This document shows positions 45,205 to 54,516 of a DNA stretch of 64,000 bases, in pieces (the stretch's first letter is position 1; the number at the start of each line of letters is the position of its first letter). Below the pieces are notes generated by a model. It saw nothing but the letters and a program-made list of their open reading frames with translations. It searched no databases and was not told the origin of the DNA. The position numbers and the translations under genes are program-made. The stretch covers positions 124,001 to 188,000 of the forward strand of contig CANKYF010000005.1 of the NCBI GenBank assembly GCA_947487895.1, in the 5' to 3' direction. The stretch is from an uncultured Flavobacteriaceae bacterium (GTDB lineage Bacteria; Bacteroidota; Bacteroidia; Flavobacteriales; Flavobacteriaceae).

Positions 45205-45726
45205 CTATTTATTTTTAAGTTTTTGTTTACGTTTCTCTTTGTAGAAAGTTTTATTGGCTACATAAATTGTTTTTTCTAGTTCTGAAATGACAGCTCCGCT
45301 TTTAGAAATAATATTTAGCTTTTTAAGGATATCAATTTCATTATTATCAGCAACGTTTTTTTTAATTTTTTCTATCTCTTCTTTAGAAAAAATAAATTCA
45401 GCAAAAACATCTTCTCTAGCGGGCCTTTTATAGTTTATGACAGCTGCTTTATCCCAGACTACATAATCTTCACCTAAAATGTTTAAAAGTTGAATCATAT
45501 ATATAGGGTCTGTTGCAGAAAACAAACTGCCTCCAAAAATAGAACCTACATAATTTCGGTTTTTAAAACTAATGGGAATTTTTACTTTAACATAATGTAA
45601 ATCATCGGAAACTTCTATAACTTTTCCAGTAGAACGCCTATACATAGGAGACCAGTTAAAACCATATTTATAAATTTGAGCATCAGAAAAGAAACGTTTC
45701 AATATTTTGGTAAGTTTCTTATACAT
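45205..45726 (-). CDS. DUF4442 hotdog-fold protein
   Basis: 173 aa. VKIPISFKNRNYVGSIFGGS, then LFSATDPIYMIQLLNILG, is the DUF4442/PaaI-like hotdog pattern, with the central helix and the Gly-rich turn. It probably binds or hydrolyses an acyl thioester, but no catalytic residue is certain. It abuts the ogt stop codon with no gap, so they are co-transcribed. Confidence 0.82.
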   Translation of the reverse strand: MYKKLTKILKRFFSDAQIYKYGFNWSPMYRRSTGKVIEVSDDLHYVKVKIPISFKNRNYVGSIFGGSLFSATDPIYMIQLLNILGEDYVVWDKAAVINYKRPAREDVFAEFIFSKEEIEKIKKNVADNNEIDILKKLNIISKSGAVISELEKTIYVANKTFYKEKRKQKLKNK

Positions 45727-46200
45727 TTAGAAGAGGGTTTGTTGCTTAAATGGACTTTCATGATTTAACAACCACTGTTTTCTATGTAAACCGCCAGCAT
45801 AACCTGTCAAACTTCCATCAGTACCAATAACTCGGTGGCAAGGTACAATTATCCAAATAGGGTTTTTCCCATTTGCATTCGCAACGGCTCTAATTGCTTT
45901 AACGTCACCTAATTGTTTTGAAAGCTCTAAGTAAGACATTGTTTTTCCATAAGGAATTTGTTCTAGCGCTCTCCATACTTGCTTTTGAAAATCTGTACCT
46001 TTTGGGTTTAATTTTAAACTGAATTGTTGTCTTTCTCCTGCGAAATACTCTTTTAACTGAATGACACAATCTTCAAGAACTTCTGGAATGATGTCTGTAG
46101 TTTTTTCTTCGGAATTTAATACTGTAACGGAATATATACCATCTATATCACCAATAATTTTAGTGTAACCTAAAGGCGAATTGATGATGCATTCTTCCAT
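45727..46200 (-). CDS. ogt: methylated-DNA--protein-cysteine methyltransferase
   Basis: 157 aa. The methyl-acceptor motif IVPCHRVIG is present, with IPYGKTMSYLELSKQLG (helix-turn-helix/Arg finger region) and GTDGSLTGYAGGLHRKQWLL. It repairs O6-alkylguanine by transferring the alkyl group to its own Cys. Start codon overlaps the CNNM stop by one base. Confidence 0.95.
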   Translation of the reverse strand: MEECIINSPLGYTKIIGDIDGIYSVTVLNSEEKTTDIIPEVLEDCVIQLKEYFAGERQQFSLKLNPKGTDFQKQVWRALEQIPYGKTMSYLELSKQLGDVKAIRAVANANGKNPIWIIVPCHRVIGTDGSLTGYAGGLHRKQWLLNHESPFKQQTLF

Positions 46201-47312
46201 TATTCTTCTTCTTTAAGAATCCCTAGTTTTTTAGCTCTGGCTTCCCAACTTTTTCTGGCCTGCACTTGTAGATCTGATACATTATCGCTTTCATCCATAA
46301 TTTCAAGACCTAAGAGTGTTTCTATAACGTCTTCCATGGTAACCAAACCACTTACAGTACCATATTCATCAACTACTAAGGCCATATGGTTTCTGGTTTC
46401 TACAAGATGTTCAAATAATGTAGGGATAGCCATATTACGTTCAACAATAATAATATCTCGTTTTATATCAGCTAGTTTTTTATCACCATTTTTTAGAGCC
46501 ATTTCTTTAAAAACTTCGTCTTTTAGAACAAGCCCTTTTATATTGTCCTCATTATTTGTGTAGACAGGAATTCGTGAAAACCTTAGATTCAAATTTTTAT
46601 TAAAGAACTCTTCTACAGTAGTGATTTCACTTTCAATTTTCATGACTGTTCTAGGAGTCATTATATCTTTAGCTTTCACTTCTTTAAACGTTAAAAGATT
46701 TTTAATGACTTTACTTTCAGATTCTTGAAAAACACCTTCTTCTTGAGCCATATCTGCCATGACATGAAAATCTTCTCTACTTAAAACACTTCCATGATGT
46801 CCTTTACCACCTATTAATTTTGTGGTAAGTTGTAATAACCATAAAATGCCTGTCCATTTTAATGGAAAAATCAAGACTTTTAATGCCTTAGCGGTAAAGT
46901 TTGCAAGCCCTTTCCAGTAGGTTGCACCAATGGTTTTTGGAATAATTTCTGAAGCTATTAAAATTAAAATAGTCATAATAGTTGAAACAACACCAACCAT
47001 TATATCTTCTGTATATTCTATTCCTAAAATACTTTTTGTTTCAGAACCGTAAATTTCTGCATAAGCAACTTTAGCTTGTACACCAACCAATATAGCTCCA
47101 ACGGTATGCGCAATAGTATTAAGGGTTAAAATTGCAATTAAAGGACGATCTACATCCTTTTTTAAAGCTTCTAATTCTAAAGCATACGCTTTTCCTTCTT
47201 TCTTTTTAACATTGATGAAAGTTGGTGTTACGCTTAGCAAAACGGCTTCTAAAATAGAGCATAAAAACGAAAAGAAAATAGATATAACTCCGTAGAAAAT
47301 AAGTAAGGTCAT
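46200..47312 (-). CDS. CNNM/CorC-type membrane protein with CBS pair
   Basis: 370 aa. The N-terminal DUF21/CNNM membrane domain has three to four helices (residues about 1-165). A linker contains HVMADMAQEEGVFQESESKV. Two CBS domains follow (IMTPRTVMKIE, FSRIPVYTNNEDNIKGLVLK and ALVVDEYGTVSGLVTMEDVI). Relatives move or regulate magnesium or cobalt. The C-terminal CorC_HlyC domain of longer members is absent. Confidence 0.9.
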   Translation of the reverse strand: MTLLIFYGVISIFFSFLCSILEAVLLSVTPTFINVKKKEGKAYALELEALKKDVDRPLIAILTLNTIAHTVGAILVGVQAKVAYAEIYGSETKSILGIEYTEDIMVGVVSTIMTILILIASEIIPKTIGATYWKGLANFTAKALKVLIFPLKWTGILWLLQLTTKLIGGKGHHGSVLSREDFHVMADMAQEEGVFQESESKVIKNLLTFKEVKAKDIMTPRTVMKIESEITTVEEFFNKNLNLRFSRIPVYTNNEDNIKGLVLKDEVFKEMALKNGDKKLADIKRDIIIVERNMAIPTLFEHLVETRNHMALVVDEYGTVSGLVTMEDVIETLLGLEIMDESDNVSDLQVQARKSWEARAKKLGILKEEE

Positions 47313-47418
47313 AGTTAGAATTTAGTGAAGACTAAAGTACTAATTATTTTATGAGTTTATAAAACAAAAAAGATAGTTAAAGCAAAAAGTAACTTTTCTT
47401 AAGAAAGTTTAGTATCAT

Positions 47419-48282
47419 CTACTTTATATCTAAAAAGAAACCTGCTGAATATGATGGTGCTGCATATATGATACGTCCTCCTAGAGCACTCGTGTAATTT
47501 ATTGACATTCCTAGTTTTTTAGTTAAATAGTAATTCGCTTCAATTCCTAGGCTAGTAAACTCTATATTATTGGCAAATATGCTACCTTGAGCGTTTTGGG
47601 CACTTAAAGTACCATTGTTTAAAGATTGAATAATATTTAATTTACCAATTAGCCATAGTTTATTCTTTAATCCATTTATACCTAATTCTAAACCTGTACG
47701 GATTTCATCTGAAAACCCTTTGGTACGATTATTATATCCTAGGTAAGCACTAGTGTATGCACTAGAATTCCCTAAATGAAAAGGGATGCCTATAGAAGAC
47801 TTTAAGAACTGGTTAAATTCACCATCACCAGTTTGAAAACTACCATCACTACCGCCTGAATTATTCCCAGAAGGAATACCAAATATTAAACTAGCAGATA
47901 CAGCTAAGTTGTTTTTTTGGATGATACTATAAATGATCCCTAAATCAACATCACCTATACCATTTAGTGCTTCGCCTTCTGCAATTATATTTCCTGTAGT
48001 TCCAGAAACTTGTTCGTTTTGATAGGTTCTGGTAAAAAATGGCAAGTATAGGGAAGCATTTAATTTATTAGATAGCCCGTATTCACCATAAAAATTCACA
48101 TTAAACTGTCCGCGTGTTGCATTTGGATCTTTAGCTCCTGTACTGGTATAATGTTCATCGGCTTCTAAAAACCAAGTAGATAATTTATAATAACCTTTTC
48201 CTTTTTCTTTTACCCATTGTGCAGATGCTATGTTTGATATGAATAGCATTATAAGTAAAATGTATATAGTCTGTTGTTTCAC
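47419..48282 (-). CDS. exported outer-membrane beta-barrel-like protein
   Basis: 287 aa. A signal peptide (MKQQTIYILLIMLFISNIAS) is followed by a whole-length alternating beta pattern with aromatic girdles (GKGYYKLSTWFLEADEHYT, LNASLYLPFFTRTYQ, YTSAYLGYNNRTKGFSDEI) and the C-terminal strand SYSAGFFLDIK. This fits an outer-membrane porin or transporter of the type often annotated as MetA-pathway-like. It follows the DM13-like lipoprotein by 33 bp on the same strand, so the pair may form one system. Confidence 0.72.
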   Translation of the reverse strand: MKQQTIYILLIMLFISNIASAQWVKEKGKGYYKLSTWFLEADEHYTSTGAKDPNATRGQFNVNFYGEYGLSNKLNASLYLPFFTRTYQNEQVSGTTGNIIAEGEALNGIGDVDLGIIYSIIQKNNLAVSASLIFGIPSGNNSGGSDGSFQTGDGEFNQFLKSSIGIPFHLGNSSAYTSAYLGYNNRTKGFSDEIRTGLELGINGLKNKLWLIGKLNIIQSLNNGTLSAQNAQGSIFANNIEFTSLGIEANYYLTKKLGMSINYTSALGGRIIYAAPSYSAGFFLDIK

Positions 48283-48315
48283 AGTGTTAATGGTTTTTAA
48301 AATTTAATTTATGTA

Positions 48316-49011
48316 TTATTTAATTTCAGCTTCGCCTACTTTTACTCTAAAAGGTTTACACCAGTATAGTAAATACTTGAAATCATTAATATCAGTATTC
48401 GTAATGATGTATTCATGCTCACCGTTAAAAACTTGAACTTTGCCAACTTCTTTTGCACCATTAACAGAGTTTGGGTTATTAGTAAGGTATAAGTATAAGC
48501 CTGGTAAGCTGTTATCTGCTTTATAATTTGAATTTAGAGAAAGGTTCAAATTATTTGTGTTTTCAATAGCACTTAAAGTAAAATCACCTTCAAGTACATA
48601 GCTGCTTGTTGTTTTAAGAGAACCGTTTTTAGAATCTGATGCTGGAGGATCTGGAACTTCTTCATCTGAGGCTACTATGGTTATAGCATTAGTATCTTCA
48701 ATAGCCACTCCATTATCAGTTACTATGGCAGTAATAGTTGTTTGACCCTCGGTTAATGCTGTTGCTACTCCTTCATTAGTAATACTAACAATATTATCAT
48801 TAGATGAAGACCAAGTGATATTTGCAGAAGCTTCTTCTCCTACATTATTAAAATAAGTAGCTATAAAATTATGAGTTTCATTGACTTTTAATCCACCAAT
48901 AGGGTTATTTATTCGTAAGGAAGGCTCCACAAAGTCATCAATAATATCTTCTCCTATACAGCTAGTAAGTATTACGGTAAAAAGGATATAAAAAGTATAT
49001 TTATATGTCAC
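48316..49011 (-). CDS. lipoprotein with BIG2-like and DM13-like domains
   Basis: 231 aa. Lipobox LTSC (Cys18). Residues about 35-115 form a BIG2/Ig-like domain (ITWSSSNDNIVSITNEGVAT, TEGQTTITAIVTD). Residues about 130-231 fit the DM13 pattern (SYVLEGDFTLSAIENTNNLN, LPGLYLYLTNNPN, LLYWCKPFRVKVGEAEI), including the conserved Cys in WCKPF. DM13 domains have been proposed to handle electrons or cofactors extracellularly, so a redox role with the downstream barrel is possible (inference). Confidence 0.72.
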   Translation of the reverse strand: MTYKYTFYILFTVILTSCIGEDIIDDFVEPSLRINNPIGGLKVNETHNFIATYFNNVGEEASANITWSSSNDNIVSITNEGVATALTEGQTTITAIVTDNGVAIEDTNAITIVASDEEVPDPPASDSKNGSLKTTSSYVLEGDFTLSAIENTNNLNLSLNSNYKADNSLPGLYLYLTNNPNSVNGAKEVGKVQVFNGEHEYIITNTDINDFKYLLYWCKPFRVKVGEAEIK

Positions 49012-49177
49012 AATAATAATTTTTGATGGTTAGTATGAAAAAAATAAAAAACTTACAAAAAAAACAATATATGTGTTTTCTACCTAGAAAAATAATAAAT
49101 GTTAAGAGTTATTTACAATGATATTATTTTTTAAACTTTCTCTATATTGTAAGAAATGTTTTGTTTTATTAAAATTA

Positions 49178-51979
49178 ATGATTTTGAGCACTATTTTTAA
49201 AAACTTTAAGAAGTTCTTTTTAAGACTAAATTTTATAGTATTTTTTATATTAATCACTCAGAATTTAAATGCTCAAGAGCTTACTTCTAACGATATAATC
49301 TCACAATTAGATTGTGCTGAGAAAATATATTTACAACTTAATAGAAGCGTCTTCACTACAAATGAAACAATTTGGTTAAAAGCTATTGTTACAGACGCTA
49401 TAACTCATAACCCCACAAAATTAAGTGAAGCATTGCATGTAGAATTGATAGATTTTGACGAAAGAATAATTGATAAAAAGTTATTAAAACTCAAATTTGG
49501 AATTTCGGACACCTTTTTTCAACTAGATGAGGCATTATCGCCAGGTAAATACCTTATAAGAGCCTATACTGAATGGAATAAAAATTTTGGGAAGGATTTT
49601 ATAACTGAACAATATATCGATGTTTTTGCTCCAAAAGTACCTACTGAAGATACTAAAATAGTTAAAAACGTGACACTTTCAGAAACAGAAACACAGCAAT
49701 TCCAGTTGTCGGCAGAAATAATGCCGCAACTTATAAATCCAAAACACAAAAGAACGCTAAAGGTGTATTTAGATATGGGTGTAAAAGAAGATTCTGTTGA
49801 GGTGAAAAAGGATAAAAAGGGCATATACAGATTGAATTATCTATTACCAAAAGATGTTGTAAAAACAAAATTAAAATTAGAAATAGATCCCCTAAAGCTT
49901 AAAAACAATGAAATCAGTTTTGTTAGCACTTACAGTCAATCAATTATTATCAATAAAGATTATTTGGATTTGCAGTTTTTTCCAGAGAGTGGAAAATTGG
50001 TTAATGGATTACTTACTTCTGTGGCGTTTAAAGCTTTAGATTATAACAATAAAGGAAAGCAAGTACATGGGGTGATAGTTGATGAATTGGGCAAAAGCAT
50101 CATGCCGTTTAAAAGTAATGATTTAGGCATGGGTGTCTTCGGTTTTAGGCCAGATATAAAAAAACAATATTTTGGTGAAGTGAAGGATGAAAAAGGCACT
50201 ATATACAAATATCCTTTGCCTAAAATATGGAATAAAGGTAGTTTATTAACAATTAAAAAGTTAAAAGATTTAATTGCGATTAGAGTTATCGCTAATGATT
50301 TGCATAATGAAAGTTTTACCTTGACCACATCATGTAGAGGTGTAAAATATCATGAATTTGATTTAAACTTGAATAAAGGGAAACGAGATGTTGCCATAGA
50401 AAAAATAGCACTTCCAGAAGGGATTATAATATTTAGCGTATTGAACAAAAACAAACAGCCTATTTTACAACGTTTATTTTTTAATTACAAAGAAGAAGAT
50501 AGAATACATTTAAAGGCTGAAACCAATTTGTCAAATTATAGCCAACGAGATAAAACCATTATTAATTTAAAAACCATAGACAAGTATAGCAATTCGGTAA
50601 AAACTAATCTATCTGTACTAATCCTTGATAAAGACATATTGAACGATATGAAATATAATAGGAATACTATTTGCTCTTATTTTTTAATGAGTTCTGAACT
50701 TAGAGGTAAGGTTGAAAATCCTTTTCAATATTTTGATAAAACCAACTCAAATAGGTATAGAGACATGGATGCTTTAATGCTTACCCAAGGATGGAGTAAC
50801 TACATATATCAACCTATTAAACTTTCTAGAGTTTTTAAGTATAAAGCAGAAAAAGGTTTAGTAGTTTCTGGCTCAGTTGGAGAGTATTTTAATACTAAGA
50901 AAAAACCAAAAAACCTGTTAGAGCTTACTATGATGACATTTGACGAACCTAAAATGGTGTTTTCTAAGAAAGTTGATAGTACAGGACATTTTAGCTTTAA
51001 TTTAGGAGATGTATATACTAATGATTTAGAATTTCTTATTCAATGTAAAAATAGTAAAGGAAAACAGAAGAATTATACTATAAATATTGATGAAAAAAAA
51101 TCTCCAAAAGTAGCGTTTAAAAAAGAAGAACAATATCAACTTGTTGATAGTATTAATGCTTATGTTAAAAGGAGTATAGAACGTAAGCAAGTAGAAGATG
51201 ATTTTAAAATAGCTAGTAATACCATTGCTTTAGATGAAGTTAATATTAGTGGTTATAAAATGACCCCAGAAAGAGAGGAGATGATGGAGTTACATGGACT
51301 TCCAGATGTGGTTATTGAAGATAAGCAGTTGCATAAAAAAATTAAAAAGTGGTCTTATGGGTTGTTTAGTGTACTGCGCGCCAGTTATCCCGATGATATA
51401 GAAATTAGAAGGGTTGGCAGCAATGGTGGTTTTCTCATAGCTGAAGCTTTTGGTGCGGATTTCACTTTTATTTTAATTGATGGCATTCCAGTTCTTCTTA
51501 GAGATTATCGATATATAGGTGACTTACCAACCAAAGAGATTAGAAGTGTTGAAATTTTAAATAGTCCAAAAAATGCTAGGAAATATATAAATCTGCTTTG
51601 GCCAAATCCAATGAGTCAACCTACTTTTCTTACGATTTCAATAATAAATATCTATACATATTCCAAAAACGGTCTTTTTGGTGTGCAACGTACTACAGGA
51701 ATAACGAAAGCTAAACTAGCAGGATTTTCGCCAATACGTGAGTTTTATGTGCCTAAACATGAAGACCTTACCACTGAAGATTGGAAAGTTCCTGATCTAC
51801 GTTCAACCATATATTGGAATCCTAATGTAGAAACTGACAGTGAAGGTAATGCAAAAGTTGAGTTTTACAATCCTGATAATATTGGAGATATGCTAGTTAT
51901 TGTTGAAGGAATAACCAATAACGGACAACTTGGATATTTTGAAACCTCTTACAAAGTTGAGGAAAAACTAGAAAAGTAA
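49178..51979 (+). CDS. large exported protein with MG2-like domains and plug-like region
   Basis: 933 aa from the ATG at 49178; an in-frame ATG at 49118 would put 20 extra hydrophobic residues ahead of an ordinary signal peptide (ending LNAQ). The N-terminal part (CAEKIYLQLNRSVFTTNETI, LSPGKYLIRAYTEWNKNFGK) matches macroglobulin MG2-like proteins of Bacteroidota. The middle has DALMLTQGWSNYIYQ. Near the C-terminus a plug-like stretch (FTFILIDGIPVLLRD, EIRSVEIL) and a final domain with STIYWNPNVETDSEGNAKVE are visible. It probably acts in the periplasm or at the outer membrane; function unknown. Confidence 0.78.
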   Translation: MILSTIFKNFKKFFLRLNFIVFFILITQNLNAQELTSNDIISQLDCAEKIYLQLNRSVFTTNETIWLKAIVTDAITHNPTKLSEALHVELIDFDERIIDKKLLKLKFGISDTFFQLDEALSPGKYLIRAYTEWNKNFGKDFITEQYIDVFAPKVPTEDTKIVKNVTLSETETQQFQLSAEIMPQLINPKHKRTLKVYLDMGVKEDSVEVKKDKKGIYRLNYLLPKDVVKTKLKLEIDPLKLKNNEISFVSTYSQSIIINKDYLDLQFFPESGKLVNGLLTSVAFKALDYNNKGKQVHGVIVDELGKSIMPFKSNDLGMGVFGFRPDIKKQYFGEVKDEKGTIYKYPLPKIWNKGSLLTIKKLKDLIAIRVIANDLHNESFTLTTSCRGVKYHEFDLNLNKGKRDVAIEKIALPEGIIIFSVLNKNKQPILQRLFFNYKEEDRIHLKAETNLSNYSQRDKTIINLKTIDKYSNSVKTNLSVLILDKDILNDMKYNRNTICSYFLMSSELRGKVENPFQYFDKTNSNRYRDMDALMLTQGWSNYIYQPIKLSRVFKYKAEKGLVVSGSVGEYFNTKKKPKNLLELTMMTFDEPKMVFSKKVDSTGHFSFNLGDVYTNDLEFLIQCKNSKGKQKNYTINIDEKKSPKVAFKKEEQYQLVDSINAYVKRSIERKQVEDDFKIASNTIALDEVNISGYKMTPEREEMMELHGLPDVVIEDKQLHKKIKKWSYGLFSVLRASYPDDIEIRRVGSNGGFLIAEAFGADFTFILIDGIPVLLRDYRYIGDLPTKEIRSVEILNSPKNARKYINLLWPNPMSQPTFLTISIINIYTYSKNGLFGVQRTTGITKAKLAGFSPIREFYVPKHEDLTTEDWKVPDLRSTIYWNPNVETDSEGNAKVEFYNPDNIGDMLVIVEGITNNGQLGYFETSYKVEEKLEK

Positions 51980-52011
51980 CTTATGAAATCAATTTCACAA
52001 CATCCTTAGCA

Positions 52012-52037
52012 ACCCTTAGACTACGCTCAGGGTGATA
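52012..52037. repeat. short copy of the CTACGCTCAGGGT repeat
   Basis: ACCCTTAGACTACGCTCAGG followed by GTGATA is a degenerate form of the CTTCGACT-CGCTCAG family, with a small stem ACCCT/AGGGT. It lies between the convergent MG2-like and hemB genes and could help end transcription. Confidence 0.6.
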
Positions 52038-52046
52038 TATTTTTGA

Positions 52047-53036
52047 CTAATAAATTAGTTTTATGACATCCTTGGCGAAATAGGATGCGATAATATCTGC
52101 ACCAGAGCGTTTAAAAGCCATAGTAGTTTCCATCATTATTTGGTCATGATCTAGCCAACCTTTTTCAGCGGCAGCTTTAATCATGGCATATTCACCAGAC
52201 ACCTGATACACAGCTACAGGGACATCAACATCATTTTTTATTTCTCTAACAATATCTAAATAAGAAATACCGGGTTTAACCATGACAATATCAGCGCCTT
52301 CATCAATATCCATTTCGGTTTCTCTGATAGCTTCAAACCTATTGGCATAATCCATTTGATAGGTTTTCTTGTCTTTTGGAATATCTTTTATATCAACAGG
52401 AGCAGAATCTAAAGCATCTCTAAAAGGGCCATAAAAAGCAGACGCATATTTAGCAGAATAACTCATGATGCCTGTATTGATGTAACCTTCATCCTCAAGA
52501 GCCTCACGAATGGTTAAAATACGTCCGTCCATCATATCACTTGGTGCTACAAAATCTGCACCTGCTTGAGCATGAGAAACACTCATTTCAGCCAATACCT
52601 CAGCAGTGTCATCGTTTATAATTTGTCCGTTTTCTATAATGCCATCATGTCCATAAGCAGAATAAGGATCTAAAGCTACATCGGTCATAACTAACATATC
52701 AGGGCATACATTTTTAACGGTTTTAATAGCACGTTGCATTAATCCGTTTGGGTTTAAAGCTTCCGTACCTTTATTATCCTTTAAATTATCGGGTACTTTT
52801 ACAAAAAGTAATACCGATTTTAGACCTAGCTTCCAAAGTTCCTTCACCTCATTTTCTAATAGATCTAAGCTGTAGCGAAAGTAATTTGGCATTGAAGGAA
52901 TTTCATCTTTGATTCCTTTGCCTTCTACTACAAAAAGTGGTACTAAAAAGTCGTTTGGCGTGATGATGGTTTCACGAACTAAAGCACGAATAGCTTCATT
53001 GGTTCTTAGTCTTCGGTTTCTTTTTAATGGATACAT
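52047..53036 (-). CDS. hemB: porphobilinogen synthase (ALA dehydratase)
   Basis: 329 aa. It condenses two 5-aminolevulinate molecules to porphobilinogen. Landmarks: RRLRTNEAIRALVRETI, MTDVALDPYSAYGHDGI, FVAPSDMMDGRI, MSYSAKYASAFYGPFRD with one active-site Lys, and VMVKPGISYLDIVR with the Schiff-base Lys. The metal loop reads DVALDPYSAYGHDG rather than the Cys-rich zinc-site form, so it should be a non-zinc (magnesium-type) enzyme. Last gene of the haem operon, 28 bp after hemF. Confidence 0.97.
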   Translation of the reverse strand: MYPLKRNRRLRTNEAIRALVRETIITPNDFLVPLFVVEGKGIKDEIPSMPNYFRYSLDLLENEVKELWKLGLKSVLLFVKVPDNLKDNKGTEALNPNGLMQRAIKTVKNVCPDMLVMTDVALDPYSAYGHDGIIENGQIINDDTAEVLAEMSVSHAQAGADFVAPSDMMDGRILTIREALEDEGYINTGIMSYSAKYASAFYGPFRDALDSAPVDIKDIPKDKKTYQMDYANRFEAIRETEMDIDEGADIVMVKPGISYLDIVREIKNDVDVPVAVYQVSGEYAMIKAAAEKGWLDHDQIMMETTMAFKRSGADIIASYFAKDVIKLIY

Positions 53037-53064
53037 TTGTATAAATGTTTATTCGTTGATACGT

Positions 53065-53973
53065 TTATTTGTTTACCCAGTCAATAGGGTTTTTCAAAAC
53101 CTCTAATAATTTTTCTTCTTCACTACCAGCTTCTGGTTGATGATCATAGACCCACTGTACATGAGGAGGTAAACTCATTAAGATACTTTCAATACGTCCG
53201 TTGGTTTTTAAGCCAAATAAGGTGCCTTTATCATGTACTAAATTGAATTCTACATAACGACCTCTACGGATTTCCTGCCAGTTTCTTTGAACTTCTGTAT
53301 ATGGTAAGTCTTTGCGTTTTTCAACAATTGGCACATAAGCACTTAAGAAACTATCTCCAACTTCGGTTACAAAATCATACCAATTTCCCATAGTCATACC
53401 TTCTGAGGCTTTGCAATAATCAAAAAATAAACCTCCTATACCTCGTGCTTCATTTCTATGCGCATTATGGAAATATTCGTCGCAACGTTCTTTATATTTC
53501 GGGTAGAATTCAGGGTTGTGCTTGTCACAAGCTGTTTTACAGGTTTGATGGAAGTGTTTCGCATCTTCTTCAAATAAGTAATAAGGTGTTAGGTCTTGTC
53601 CGCCACCAAACCATTGGTCTACAATAGTTCCGTCTTCATCATACATTTCAAAGTAACGCCAGTTAGCATGTACTGTTGGCACCATAGGGTTTTTAGGATG
53701 TAAAACAAGACTCAATCCACAGGCAAAAAAATCAACATCGCCCACATTAAAATAGGCTTGCATAGATTTTGGTAATTTACCATGAACACCAGAAATGTTT
53801 ACACCACCTTTTTCAAAAACATTGCCATTTTCAATTACCCGGGTGCGTCCACCACCACCTTCAGGTCGTTTCCAAATATCTTCTTGAAATATGGCTTTAC
53901 CATCTATGGCTTCAAGTTTAGAGGTAATAGTATCCTGTAAATCTTGTATGTATTGATAAAATTTGTCTTTCAT
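53065..53973 (-). CDS. hemF: oxygen-dependent coproporphyrinogen III oxidase
   Basis: 302 aa, with the HemF landmarks WKRPEGGGGRTRVIENGNVF, PMVPTVHANWRYFEM, DQWFGGGQDLTPYYLFEED, GGLFFDYCKASEGM and FNLVHDKGTLFGLKTNGRIE. It oxidatively decarboxylates coproporphyrinogen III to protoporphyrinogen IX with oxygen, so the cell makes haem aerobically by this route. It starts immediately after the GNAT gene stop codon, with no gap. Confidence 0.97.
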   Translation of the reverse strand: MKDKFYQYIQDLQDTITSKLEAIDGKAIFQEDIWKRPEGGGGRTRVIENGNVFEKGGVNISGVHGKLPKSMQAYFNVGDVDFFACGLSLVLHPKNPMVPTVHANWRYFEMYDEDGTIVDQWFGGGQDLTPYYLFEEDAKHFHQTCKTACDKHNPEFYPKYKERCDEYFHNAHRNEARGIGGLFFDYCKASEGMTMGNWYDFVTEVGDSFLSAYVPIVEKRKDLPYTEVQRNWQEIRRGRYVEFNLVHDKGTLFGLKTNGRIESILMSLPPHVQWVYDHQPEAGSEEEKLLEVLKNPIDWVNK

Positions 53974-54516
53974 TTATTCAATTTCTTTGTAAAGTTCATA
54001 TAACTCCATATCTAGAGCTGCTTCTCCAGGAGGCGTGTATTCTTTTTTTAAAGTTTTAATCCTAGTAAAATTACAGTTTTTTGCCACCATAACACTGCCT
54101 AGATTGTCTTTATGAACAATAATTTGAAGGGTTTCTAAACCTAATTCTTTAAATGCATACTCAGATAAAAAATTCACCGATTTAGATATTATTCCTTTGC
54201 TTTCAAAATCATAACTAATGGCATAAGCGAATTCTCCTTGTTTTGTATCCCAATCAAGCTCTTTTAAATATATAAGTCCTATTGTTTTTTTTGAATTTGT
54301 TGGCTTAATAGTGAATAAAAACTCTTCCTTATTATTGAATTGTGTTACCTTTTTTTTTGTGAAAATATTAGATAACTCAGGTGTTAAATTTTGGGCAAGT
54401 GTTTTTGGGAAATACTGTTTTAATCTATCTTCATTAGCAACTACAAAATCACAGATACCCCAAGCATCTTTTTCATTTATAGTATTAATAACGAAAATAT
54501 CAGAACTAAACAGCAT
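53974..54516 (-). CDS. GNAT-family acetyltransferase
   Basis: 180 aa. The acetyl-CoA-binding region is recognisable (KGIISKSVNFLSEYAFKELG, LQIIVHKDNLGSVMVAKNC, NFTRI), as in RimJ/RimL-type N-acetyltransferases. The acceptor is unknown. It overlaps the CysZ/EI24-like stop by 11 bp and directly precedes hemF, so it is expressed with the haem genes. Confidence 0.85.
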   Translation of the reverse strand: MLFSSDIFVINTINEKDAWGICDFVVANEDRLKQYFPKTLAQNLTPELSNIFTKKKVTQFNNKEEFLFTIKPTNSKKTIGLIYLKELDWDTKQGEFAYAISYDFESKGIISKSVNFLSEYAFKELGLETLQIIVHKDNLGSVMVAKNCNFTRIKTLKKEYTPPGEAALDMELYELYKEIE

